DNA of 64,000 nt. It comes from Terrimesophilobacter sp038243605 (GTDB taxonomy: Bacteria; Actinomycetota; Actinomycetes; Actinomycetales; Microbacteriaceae). The stretch spans positions 1 to 64,000 of the forward strand of contig JBBSQX010000001.1 of assembly GCA_038243605.1 (NCBI GenBank), read 5' to 3'. Below, piece after piece: positions 41,926 to 49,993 of this stretch. The notes under the pieces are model-generated. The model made no database searches. It saw only the letters and a program-made list of their open reading frames with translations, and was not told where the DNA came from. Position numbers and translations under genes: made by a program. How positions within the stretch are numbered: position 1 is the stretch's first letter; every line of letters begins with the position of its first letter.

Positions 41926-43157
41926 TGAGTTCCACGGAATTTCCGAGCGGCTTTCTTTGGGGAGCCGCCACGGCAGCCCACCAAATTGAGGGCAACAACG
42001 TGAATAGCAACTGGTGGGTTAAGGAGCACGCTCCCGACAGCGTGGTGGTGGAACCCAGCGGCGACGCCGCCGACTCGTACCACCGCTTCAACGATGACAT
42101 CCGGCTGCTCGCAGAGATCGGACTCAACTCTTATCGGTTCTCGATCGAGTGGGCTCGAATAGAGCCTGAGCGCGGGTTTGTCTCGCGCGCAGAGATAGAC
42201 CACTACCGGCGCATGGTGGATGCTTGCCTTGATCACAACATCGAGCCGATAGTGACGCTGATGCACTTTACGGTGCCGCGGTGGTTTGAGCGTGACGGAT
42301 TCTGGCGGGCCGACGACGCGCCAGAGCTTTTCGAGCGCTACGTTGAGGCCGCGCTGCCGGTGGTGTCATCCGGCGTGAGATATGTGTGCACCATCAACGA
42401 GCCGAACATCGCGGCCATGCTGGCGGGCGGTGAGGACGCCGCGAATCTCGTTGCACACGGGTTGCCGAATCCCGATCTGCTGGTTGCCGACCGGCTTTAC
42501 GATGCTCACGTGCGCGCACGCCAGGTGCTGTCAGGCGCAGGGTTGCTGTCGGGGTGGACGGTGGCGACGCAGGCGTTCCAATCGACCGACGAGCCGGGAA
42601 GCGCGGAGGAGCTGGTGCGGTACGGATATCCGCGGGAAGGCTTTTACCTCGAACGTTCCGCTGGGGATGATTTCGTGGGGGTTCAGGCGTACACCCGCAC
42701 GTTCGTGGGGCCCAACGGGCCGCTACCGGTGGCCGACGACGTAGAGACGACATTGACCGGATGGGAGTTCTACCCATCGGCACTCGCGGAGGGCATCCGT
42801 GCGGCATGGGAGACGACAAAACACACACCGGTGATGGTGACGGAGAACGGAATCGCCACCGATGACGACGAGCGTCGTATCGCGTACACCCGCGGCGCCC
42901 TGGAAGGCATGCTCGCGACGATAGCCGAAGGTATCGACGTTCTCGGGTACCAGCACTGGAGCCTGCTCGACAACTTCGAATGGGCCAGCGGATTCCGGCC
43001 AACGTTTGGTCTCATCGCGTGGGATCCTCGCACTTTCACGCGCACCCCGAAACCGAGTGCGCACTGGTACGGCGGCATTGCGCGCGCGAACGCGTTGCCG
43101 GATTCGGGAACGGCGACCACCCTCACGAGCGAACCAGAAGATGGGGCAGTGGGCTGA
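41925..43157 (+). CDS. GH1 family beta-glucosidase
   Basis: A 410-residue cytosolic glycosidase, shorter than the usual 440-480. FPSGFLWGAATAAHQIEG is the GH1 N-terminal signature. TINEPN provides the acid/base Glu and VTENGIATDDD the nucleophilic Glu; HWSLLDNFEWASGF is the aglycone-side motif. It would hydrolyse beta-glucosides or cellobiose delivered by the preceding transporter. It is translationally coupled to the ATPase gene. The last residues overlap the relic of an ABC ATPase on the other strand. Confidence 0.93.
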   Translation: MSSTEFPSGFLWGAATAAHQIEGNNVNSNWWVKEHAPDSVVVEPSGDAADSYHRFNDDIRLLAEIGLNSYRFSIEWARIEPERGFVSRAEIDHYRRMVDACLDHNIEPIVTLMHFTVPRWFERDGFWRADDAPELFERYVEAALPVVSSGVRYVCTINEPNIAAMLAGGEDAANLVAHGLPNPDLLVADRLYDAHVRARQVLSGAGLLSGWTVATQAFQSTDEPGSAEELVRYGYPREGFYLERSAGDDFVGVQAYTRTFVGPNGPLPVADDVETTLTGWEFYPSALAEGIRAAWETTKHTPVMVTENGIATDDDERRIAYTRGALEGMLATIAEGIDVLGYQHWSLLDNFEWASGFRPTFGLIAWDPRTFTRTPKPSAHWYGGIARANALPDSGTATTLTSEPEDGAVG

Positions 43158-43182
43158 CGTAGCTGCGTGGCACGTTCTGCCG

Positions 43183-43593
43183 TCGGGCAAAGCCCACCTC
43201 ATGCGTCACCACAACCATCGTCGTGCCCGCATCAGCAAGCTCCCTCATGACACCGAGAACATCGCCGACGAGCTCAGGGTCAAGCGAGCTGGTCGGCTCG
43301 TCAAAGAGCATGATTTTAGGGTGCATGGCGAGAGCACGAGCAATCGCGATTCGCTGCTGCTGGCCACCCGATAGCTGCGCGGGATAGTGATTCGCCCACT
43401 CGCGCAACCCCACCTGCTCCAAGAATTGGTGGGCCTCGTCGCGCACCTCTTCTTTCGGGCGTCGAGCAACACCAACGGGTGCCTCCATGACGTTCTCGAT
43501 CGCCGTCTTGTGCGGAAAGAGGTTGAACTTCTGAAAGACCATTCCGATCTTCTGACGTTGGCGTGCAACGTCACGCGGATGCATCTCGTGAAG
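43183..43593 (-). pseudogene. Relic of an amino-acid ABC ATPase, both ends lost
   Basis: The open frame resembles a GlnQ/ArtP-type ATPase from MHPRDVARQRQKIGMVFQKF through the Q-loop, LSGGQQQRIAIARAL and IMLFDEPTSSLDPE to VVVTHEVGFAR. The Walker A region and everything before it are missing. After FAR the sequence becomes unrelated and runs into the beta-glucosidase end. A protein lacking Walker A cannot bind ATP normally, so this is a remnant of a former transport operon. Confidence 0.85.
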
Positions 43594-43611
43594 CACGTCG
43601 TTGCGCTCGCA

Positions 43612-43812
43612 AGCACTGAGTATGCCAAGACGCTGAGCTGCTACTTCGACCATGCACGGGACTCAGCATCAACAGCCCTCACACTGTCCGTGCACCAAAA
43701 CACTCTTCGGTATCGTTTGCGCAGGGCACGCGAAATCTTCAACATCGACCTGACAAACGCCGACGACACGCTTCTGTTGTGGCTGAGTCTTCGGGCGATT
43801 GAGCTCGATTAA
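43612..43812 (+). pseudogene. Relic of a PucR-type regulator, C-terminal helix-turn-helix only
   Basis: The plus-strand frame ends with AKTLSCYFDHARDSASTALT, LSVHQNTLRYRLRRAREIFN and a tail ending LRAIELD, the C-terminal HTH of PucR/CdaR-like regulators, where a vHrNTLryRL motif is diagnostic. The upstream part of the frame is only the antisense of the ATPase relic. The first several hundred codons are therefore missing. The two relics are joined end to end within about 20 bp, which marks a deletion or rearrangement point near 43600. Confidence 0.75.
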
Positions 43813-43822
43813 TAGCGTGCGT

Positions 43823-44929
43823 CTAGGCGTTGCGAATCGCCGTCACCAGCCCAGCAACAAGGTTTGCTCTCTCTGCCATGACGTCGACGAGCAGGTACTC
43901 GTGATCGGCGTGAGCACCGCCCCCGACGGCGCCAAGGCCGTCAAGTGTTGGCACTCCCCGCGCCGCGGTGAAGTTGCCGTCGCTGACTCCGCCGACTGTC
44001 GCGCTTTCGATGCCAGGAATCAGCTGCTGCGCCAACGCAAAGAGCCCAGCAGCCGCTGACTCAGGCATGGGGGGTCGACTGATGGCTCCCTGAACCGTGA
44101 TTCGTGCCCCATCGAGATGCGGAGCCAACGCTGCGAATGCAGTTTCGATTCGCTCTTTCTCGTCGACCGACTCGACCCTCACGTCGAGAGTGATGGTCGC
44201 CTCTGCTGGTACGACGTTCTCTGCTGTTCCTGCGGACGCGACGGTCGGGGTAACGGTCGTGCCGATATCGGGCCGACCAAGCGCCGCGATATCAAGCACC
44301 TGGTGTGACGCTTCGATCAGGGCATTGACCCCGGCTGCGGGCTCAAGGCCCGCGTGCGAGGCGCGGCCAGCAATCGAGACTCGGAACGTGCCGGCGCCCT
44401 TACGACCTGTCTTCACGGCTCCGCCATCCGCCGCGCCCTCGAGCACAAGCACAGCACCACACGCAAGGGCTCGTTCTTCGAGTAGCGCTCGAGATGAGTC
44501 GGAGCCAACTTCTTCGTCGGCGGTTACCAAGATCTCGACACTCGACAGGTCATCGTCATCGAGGGTCGCCAGGCCATGAATTCCTTGGACCAAACCGCCA
44601 AGCATGTCAAAGACCCCTGGGCCAGTTGCCTGCCCGTCTTCGACCATGAAAGGGCGTCGTTCAAGGGTTCCCAGCGGAAACACCGTGTCATGGTGGCCAA
44701 GGATCAAGACCCTGGGGTCTCCACCGCCTGACCAGTGGACGATCGGCCCGGCTTCGCTCTCGATGAGCACGGCCTGCCCGCCCAGGCGGCTCTCGATAAC
44801 AGCGGCGACAGCCTTGGCGGATGTCGCCAGGGCGTCGAGGTCACGCGAGGGCGACTCAATCTCGACGAGTGTCTTGAGGTCGTCTAGCATCGCGTCAACA
44901 CTGACAGTGGCGGTCTTGGGCATCATCAT
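43823..44929 (-). CDS. M20 family metallopeptidase (CPG2/ArgE/DapE type)
   Basis: A 368-residue zinc hydrolase. Metal and catalytic motifs are LGHHDTVFP (His and Asp), GPGVFDMLGG (bridging Asp) and TADEEVGSD (catalytic Glu). The dimerisation-domain insert follows in the middle with ASHAGLEPAAGVNAL. Near the end, GGGAHADHEYLL gives the last ligand. In the third motif Leu replaces the Lys/Ala common after DM. It probably removes an N-acyl or glutamate group. Three successive ATGs (44929-44923) are candidate starts; one at 44953 is less likely. Confidence 0.85.
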   Translation of the reverse strand: MMMPKTATVSVDAMLDDLKTLVEIESPSRDLDALATSAKAVAAVIESRLGGQAVLIESEAGPIVHWSGGGDPRVLILGHHDTVFPLGTLERRPFMVEDGQATGPGVFDMLGGLVQGIHGLATLDDDDLSSVEILVTADEEVGSDSSRALLEERALACGAVLVLEGAADGGAVKTGRKGAGTFRVSIAGRASHAGLEPAAGVNALIEASHQVLDIAALGRPDIGTTVTPTVASAGTAENVVPAEATITLDVRVESVDEKERIETAFAALAPHLDGARITVQGAISRPPMPESAAAGLFALAQQLIPGIESATVGGVSDGNFTAARGVPTLDGLGAVGGGAHADHEYLLVDVMAERANLVAGLVTAIRNA

Positions 44930-45050
44930 CTGGCAAGGGTAGTACACGCTCATAATGGGTCTTCGCGAACGTAGACATGGTTGACGTGCTGCGTGCAATC
45001 GAGATGCGCACCGATGCAATCCAAGGGCTAGGTCGTGCTTAACATTGAAC

Positions 45051-45419
45051 ATGTTCTCTATTTATGCACTCATCGTCTTCCTTCCCGTGGTGCTCGCAGG
45101 CCTGGCCGCCGTCGCTGATGGTGTTCTGCGCGCACGAAGGGGCCGAACGCAATGGGCAGCGATCGCAGAAGCCTGCGCTGGCGCTTTAGTCATCATCGGG
45201 CTGATCCTGACGGTGTTCTTTCCCCTTCTTGCGGGAACCGTTCTCGTCATAGCGGGTCTCGTGTTCACCGCGATAATGACGATTGTTCTCCTCATCATTG
45301 ATCGCCCGCACGCCGCGCCCAACCTCGTTCTGAGCATTGTGGCTCTCGTCTTCGCGCTGCTCTCAATGCTTCTTCTGGTTCCGGTCATCATGATCGCCTT
45401 CACCGGTATGGGGATGTGA
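45051..45419 (+). CDS. Small four-helix membrane protein, paralogue B
   Basis: A 122-residue protein, the same length as paralogue A at 24223-24591. It shares LARRGRTQWAAIAE-like loop residues, LLIIDRPHAAPNLVLSIVAL and the end IAFTGMGM. TAACAT at 45040-45045 lies at exactly the same distance from the ATG as the -10 box of paralogue A, implying a leaderless transcript and duplication of the promoter as well. Function is unknown. It is divergent from the M20 peptidase and followed 110 bp later by the aromatic monooxygenase. Confidence 0.8.
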   Translation: MFSIYALIVFLPVVLAGLAAVADGVLRARRGRTQWAAIAEACAGALVIIGLILTVFFPLLAGTVLVIAGLVFTAIMTIVLLIIDRPHAAPNLVLSIVALVFALLSMLLLVPVIMIAFTGMGM

Positions 45420-45529
45420 TGTGCAGCGAATTTGCCCGCAGGACCGCCATTAGTCTCTAATAATGTGAGTTCGGTAGGCGCGGGGGCCGACCAGCCCATA
45501 CTGTCGAAAGCCCAGATCAAGGAGATTTC

Positions 45530-47428
45530 ATGCAGTTCCACCACCACGGCTATGTTTCGGGTGAGCCACGCGTTCTCCTTAAGGCGGGCACCGGAATCGA
45601 TCGCCCCGCGATCATGCCAGACGAGGTCGATGTTCTCATCGTCGGCAGCGGGCCGGCCGGGATGCTGCTCGCCGCACAGATGTCGCAGTTTCCGGATGTC
45701 ACGACGCGCGTCATTGAGCGCAGGGACGGCCGCCTCGTGCTCGGGCAGGCCGACGGCATCCAGCCGCGCAGTGTGGAAACGTTTCAGGCCTTCGGGTTCG
45801 CGCCACGCATCATCGCTGAGGCCTACAACATCGCCCACATGAACTTTTGGAGCCCAGACCCCAAGAACCCACGGAACATCATCCGCACCTCCCGCACCGA
45901 AGATTACGCCCAGCACATTGGTGAGTTTCCGCACCTCATCGTGAACCAGGCTCGCGTTCTCGACTACTTCGCCGAAGCTGCCCTGCAGGGCCCCGCCAGG
46001 ATTGCCCCCGATTACGGCATGGAGTTCGTCGGCTTGACCGTCGACACCGCCAGCAACACCGCAATTGACTATCCCGTCACGGTGACCGTGCGCAGTACCG
46101 CCGGGGAGAGTGCGGGGCAGGAACGGGTAATCCGTGCGAAGTACGTGGTGGGCTGTGACGGCGCGCGCAGCCTCGTGCGCAACGCGATCGGACGCAAGCA
46201 CGTGGGCAGCGCGGCGAAGCACGCGTGGGGTGTCATGGATGTGCTCGTCAACACCGACTTTCCTGATTGGCGCATCAAGTGCGCCATCAACTCAGAAGCC
46301 GGCAACATTCTGCACATCCCGCGCGAGGGCGGTTATCTCAGCCGCATGTACATTGACCTCGGTGAGGTGCCAGAAAACGACGAACATCGCGTGCGCGACA
46401 CCCCCGTCGAATCCATCATTGACAAGGCGAACCAGATTTTGCATCCATACACACTGGATGTGAAGAACGTCGCCTGGCACAGTGTGTACGAAGTTGGGCA
46501 TCGGGTCACCGACAAGTTCGACGACGTGCCTCTGGGCGAAGAACACCGCACGCCAAGGGTTTTCTTAACCGGGGATGCCTGCCACACCCACAGCGCGAAG
46601 GCCGGTCAGGGCATGAACGTCTCGATGCAGGATGCGTTCAATTTGGGCTGGAAGCTTGGCCTTGTGCTTTCTGGTCGGAGCCCAGAGTCGCTGCTCTCGA
46701 GTTACTCGGCAGAGCGCCAACCGGTCGCACAACAGCTGATCGACTTCGATCGCGAATGGTCGACCTTGATGGCCCGCAAACCTGAGGAGATCTCCGACCC
46801 CGGTGAGTTGGCCGCGTACTACCTAAAAACGTCGGAGTTCCCTTCTGGCTTCGCGACGCAGTACACACCGTCGATGATTGTGGGTGACGCCGCGCATCAA
46901 AAACTGGCGGCAGGCTTCCCGATCGGCAGACGCTTCAAATCGGCGAAGGTTATGCGGGTCTCCGATGGAAACCGTGAACACCTTGGCCACCACGCGAAAG
47001 CCGACGGCCGCTGGCGCATCTACGCGTTCGCCGATGCGCCCTCAGCGGGTGAAGCATCCGCGCTGACTAACTTTGCCACTTGGATGTCCACCTCCCCCGA
47101 GTCGCCACTGGCGCTCTACACCCCTGTCGGATCGGATGTCGACACGGTCTTTGACGTGAAGGTGATCTACCAGCAGCGGTTCGAAGACGTCGATATCGCG
47201 CAGGTGCCGCTGACCTTCATGCCGAAGACGGGGCCGTTCGAGCTGACTGACTGGGAGAAGGTCTACGCGACATTGCCCGACGACAACATCTTCGACGTGC
47301 GCGAGATCGCGCGTGAGGGTGCCATCGTTGTGGTGCGCCCTGACCAGTACGTCGCGCACGTGCTGCCGTTGACCGCGACTAGTGAGTTGGCCGCGTTCGT
47401 CGAACAGAACTTTCTCACGGCATCCTGA
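45530..47428 (+). CDS. FAD-dependent aromatic monooxygenase (phenol 2-/3-hydroxybenzoate 4-monooxygenase type)
   Basis: A 632-residue flavoprotein hydroxylase. VLIVGSGPAGMLLAAQM is the FAD/ADP motif near residue 35. VVGCDGARSLVRNAIG is the DG motif for NADPH and FAD. VFLTGDACHTHSAKAGQGMN is the GD motif with the flavin-contact residues. The last ~180 residues form the thioredoxin-like C-terminal domain of phenol hydroxylase-type enzymes. AAGGAG precedes the ATG. It would hydroxylate a phenolic acid. No ring-cleavage genes adjoin. It sits inside a duplicated module. Confidence 0.9.
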   Translation: MQFHHHGYVSGEPRVLLKAGTGIDRPAIMPDEVDVLIVGSGPAGMLLAAQMSQFPDVTTRVIERRDGRLVLGQADGIQPRSVETFQAFGFAPRIIAEAYNIAHMNFWSPDPKNPRNIIRTSRTEDYAQHIGEFPHLIVNQARVLDYFAEAALQGPARIAPDYGMEFVGLTVDTASNTAIDYPVTVTVRSTAGESAGQERVIRAKYVVGCDGARSLVRNAIGRKHVGSAAKHAWGVMDVLVNTDFPDWRIKCAINSEAGNILHIPREGGYLSRMYIDLGEVPENDEHRVRDTPVESIIDKANQILHPYTLDVKNVAWHSVYEVGHRVTDKFDDVPLGEEHRTPRVFLTGDACHTHSAKAGQGMNVSMQDAFNLGWKLGLVLSGRSPESLLSSYSAERQPVAQQLIDFDREWSTLMARKPEEISDPGELAAYYLKTSEFPSGFATQYTPSMIVGDAAHQKLAAGFPIGRRFKSAKVMRVSDGNREHLGHHAKADGRWRIYAFADAPSAGEASALTNFATWMSTSPESPLALYTPVGSDVDTVFDVKVIYQQRFEDVDIAQVPLTFMPKTGPFELTDWEKVYATLPDDNIFDVREIAREGAIVVVRPDQYVAHVLPLTATSELAAFVEQNFLTAS

Positions 47429-47500
47429 CTCCTGTCGCGATCGGCTCATTTTTGCCACACAACGAGGTCACGAACGATCTGAAACCGCGGCGCACCACCC

Positions 47501-47746
47501 TCACCGCTGACCCGCACGGTGTCGCACAACGGCGATCGCGGTCAGTGGGTTGACTCCAAATGACAGCACGATGAGGCCTGTGGCGTCGGCCAGATTGGCG
47601 CCGAGGCTGCCGGCCAGGGCGAAGTTGCCGACTGTCACGGCAACGAACACGGCCCACAGAGTGACGCCAGCCCAGGTGAGTCGGTACTCAAGTGTGTCGT
47701 GCGCCGTTCGAAAGTGTGTGGCGTAACCCATCGCGGTGCCGGTGAG
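47501..47746 (-). pseudogene. Truncated copy of the MarR-linked membrane-protein gene
   Basis: The sequence LTGTAMGYATHFRT, YRLTWAGVTLWAVFVAVTVG and GANLADATGLIVLSFGVN matches the second half of the membrane protein at 24538-25089 (ITGTAMGYATHFRT and so on) over about 80 residues. Its first 82 or so residues, its start and its promoter are missing. At 47741-47745 it runs directly into the MarR relic. It therefore cannot make the original protein. Confidence 0.85.
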
Positions 47747-47854
47747 CCCTCGGTCTTGGAAGACATCGCTCGAAACCCCGCGGCTCTCCCCTGGGGCCGG
47801 CACGAGCGTGAACAACACCTCACCGCAGCGGAACAGCTGCTTCGCGGCGCCTCG
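47735..47854 (+). pseudogene. Internally deleted MarR-gene relic
   Basis: On the plus strand GAGEPSVLEDIARNPAAL matches residues around NAGELSVLEDISRNPGAT of the intact MarR protein at 25154-25588. After five unrelated codons, HEREQHLTAAEQLLRGAS matches its C-terminus DLEQHLAAAEQLLRVAS. The start and most of the DNA-binding and dimerisation parts (roughly 85 codons) are gone. The order and relative orientation to the membrane-protein relic are those of the intact pair. Confidence 0.85.
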
Positions 47855-47974
47855 GATCCCCGAAAACACGCGTCGACGCCCGCGAGCGCACGCTCTCCAG
47901 TGGTTCGGAAGATCGGTCTCACGGTCAAATGGCCTGAAGTCGGCGTTCCGCTGATGCGAACCTAAGGTAGATCT

Positions 47975-48682
47975 GTGAACCGCACCGATCGTCTGTACGC
48001 ACTCGTGGAGGAGCTGCGCGCGATATCACCACGGCCGAGAAGCGCCCGGTGGCTCGCCGAAAGGTTCGAGGTGAGCTCTCGCACCATCGAACGGGACCTC
48101 TCAGCTCTGCAACACTCCGGAGTGCCCATCTGGGCAGAACCCGGCCGCACCGGCGGATACTGCCTCGACCCGTCACACACGCTGGCGCCGCTCGGCTTCA
48201 CCGTCGACGAGGCACTCGCGGTCACGATCTCCCTCGGGATGCTGGCCGCCAGTCCATTCCGTGAAGCGGCCACCTCGGCCCTACGGAAGGTAGTTGCCGT
48301 GATGGACGACCGCAGGCTCAGCGAGACTGCAGAGCTTGCGACACGCATCCACCTTCTCGACGATGGCCCCACCGGCGAGACGCCGACGCAACTTGCGCAG
48401 GCTCTTCGCACCGCGAGTGTGCTCCACATCCTGTATCGCGACCGGAGCGGCACCGAGACCTCCCGCGACATTGAACCTTTGGGCTACGTTGGCAAGGGAC
48501 GCGACTGGTATCTGATCGCCTGGTGCCGTCTGCGTCAGGACCTTCGCGCTTTCAAGGGCGATCGAATCAGCGCAGCGGCGCCCACCGGTGAACGAGCCCC
48601 ACGGCGGCCATTCCGCATCGAGGACCTCAACATCCCCTACGGCGAGCTGAGAGCCGTGAACACCACCCCGCCAAAAATTTAA
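47975..48682 (+). CDS. YafY-type HTH-WYL transcriptional regulator
   Basis: A 235-residue regulator. The N-terminal HTH_11 domain has RPRSARWLAERFEVSSRTIERDLSALQ and GVPIWAEPGRTGGYCLD. The C-terminal WYL domain includes VLHILYRDRSG, IEPLGYVGKGRDWYLIAWC and a short final strand. WYL proteins sense ligands, often nucleic-acid-related, and regulate nearby genes. The closest candidate target is the VOC protein 77 bp downstream. GTG 47975 is used. Confidence 0.9.
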   Translation: MNRTDRLYALVEELRAISPRPRSARWLAERFEVSSRTIERDLSALQHSGVPIWAEPGRTGGYCLDPSHTLAPLGFTVDEALAVTISLGMLAASPFREAATSALRKVVAVMDDRRLSETAELATRIHLLDDGPTGETPTQLAQALRTASVLHILYRDRSGTETSRDIEPLGYVGKGRDWYLIAWCRLRQDLRAFKGDRISAAAPTGERAPRRPFRIEDLNIPYGELRAVNTTPPKI

Positions 48683-48759
48683 ACACCGACAGGACGCTGT
48701 CGCCACAACACGGCAGCATGGTGTCACTGTGCCAACAGGGGCCAGCTGAAGGGAACACC

Positions 48760-49134
48760 GTGGAATTTGCATCAATCCGGATCATCACCAACGACGTCGA
48801 CCGAATGGTCGCGTTCTACGAAGCAGTAACCGGCATCACCGCCGTACGACCGGCTCCAGTATTTGCTGAACTGCGAACGGCAACGGGATCTCTCGCGATC
48901 GGAAGCACCGCCACCGTTGCCATGCTCGGAAACAACGCCCCGCAACCAGGCAACAACACCTCGGTGATCATCGAATTTCTTGTCACCGACGTCGACGCTG
49001 AGTTCGCTCGTCTACAGGACACCCTCGAGGACATTGTGCTCGAGCCGACAGTGATGCCGTGGGGCAACCGCTCGATCATGTTCCGCGACCCCGACGGCAA
49101 CCTCATCAACCTGTTCACCCGGCCCACGGCGTAA
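48760..49134 (+). CDS. VOC family protein
   Basis: A 124-residue glyoxalase-fold protein: MEFASIRIITNDVDRMVAFYEAVTGI at the start, FLVTDVDAEFARLQ in the second half and FRDPDGNLINLFTRP at the end with the usual acidic ligand. The GTG at 48760 has AAGGGA upstream; a longer frame from 48718 adds unrelated residues. It is probably cotranscribed with the WYL regulator. Small antibiotic-sequestering or lyase functions are typical of the fold, but the actual role is unknown. Confidence 0.85.
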   Translation: MEFASIRIITNDVDRMVAFYEAVTGITAVRPAPVFAELRTATGSLAIGSTATVAMLGNNAPQPGNNTSVIIEFLVTDVDAEFARLQDTLEDIVLEPTVMPWGNRSIMFRDPDGNLINLFTRPTA

Positions 49135-49157
49135 CTTTTCGTAGCCTGAGCACGCGG

Positions 49158-49868
49158 TCAGGGTCGTGGTACGAGCCCGACGAGATCGGCCATGAGCTCG
49201 ACGGTGTAGTCGAAGAAGTCGGCATTATCGTGGAATGCACCGTCGAGGTGACCGAAGAGTTCTTGGCTGATTGCGCCAAGCACCTGAGTCCATGCGGTGG
49301 CGGCCCGCAGCAGGATGACGGGGGTGAGATCGGAAACATTCCAGGTCGCCAGCAGGGTTGTGGCGTCGTCGGCCAAAGTTACGGGTAACGCTGGTTGAGT
49401 GGAGGGTGGTGCGAGCTCGCCCGTGCGAGAACTGTCGGCGAGGATGCCCAGTAGCAGCGTGTAGACCCTGCCCGACGGGATGACCGTGTCGGTTGGGGCT
49501 CGGTAGTTCGGCACCGGGGAACCGTAGATCAGGGCGAACTCCTGCGGGGACGCGACCGACCATTCGCGCACAGCCCTGCACACGGCACGCCATTGTTCAC
49601 GGGTGTCGGCGCCACGACTCTCTCTCTGGGCGCGCTCTGCCCGCGCACCCAAGGCGTCAAATGTTTCGACGATGAGGGCGGTCAGTAGGGCGTCGCGGTT
49701 AGCGAAGTACCGGTAAAGACCAGACGGCACCATTTCTAGCTCATTGGCCACAGCACGAAGCGAAAGTCCGCCGCCACCGACAGTAGCGAGTTGGCGACGA
49801 GCCACAGTGAGGATCTCACGTGTGAGCTCGGCGCGGGCTCTCGCACGCGCGGTTCCTGGGGCACCCAT
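49158..49868 (-). CDS. TetR family transcriptional regulator
   Basis: A 236-residue repressor. LTREILTVARRQLATVGGGGLSLRAV in part, and NELEMVPSGLYRYFANRDALL, form the DNA-binding domain. The C-terminal domain has the WHG-like segment FALIYGSPVPNYRAP. It is divergent from the MDR-type reductase with palindromic repeats between, so it probably controls that gene. ATG 49868 fits the family better than ATG 49898. Confidence 0.88.
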   Translation of the reverse strand: MGAPGTARARARAELTREILTVARRQLATVGGGGLSLRAVANELEMVPSGLYRYFANRDALLTALIVETFDALGARAERAQRESRGADTREQWRAVCRAVREWSVASPQEFALIYGSPVPNYRAPTDTVIPSGRVYTLLLGILADSSRTGELAPPSTQPALPVTLADDATTLLATWNVSDLTPVILLRAATAWTQVLGAISQELFGHLDGAFHDNADFFDYTVELMADLVGLVPRP

Positions 49869-49908
49869 TGCACCATCATGCCCGATAAGAGAACGCAATG
49901 CCGAATCG

Positions 49909-49973
49909 AGAACAGCGTTCTTGACGATGATCGCCCTTATGAGTACAGTGATCTAAATAGAGAACGCCGTTCA
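49909..49973. promoter_or_regulatory. Operator candidates of the TetR/MDR divergent pair
   Basis: AGAAC-AGC-GTTCT at 49909-49921 is a perfect 13-bp palindrome. AGAAC-GCC-GTTCA at 49961-49973 is a near-identical second copy, one end base off, and lies just ahead of the reductase start. A third partial site, AGAGAACGC, occurs near 49888. The repeats fit TetR-dimer binding at both divergent promoters. Confidence 0.55.
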
Positions 49974-49993
49974 CAACACGAGAAAGTCACAGC

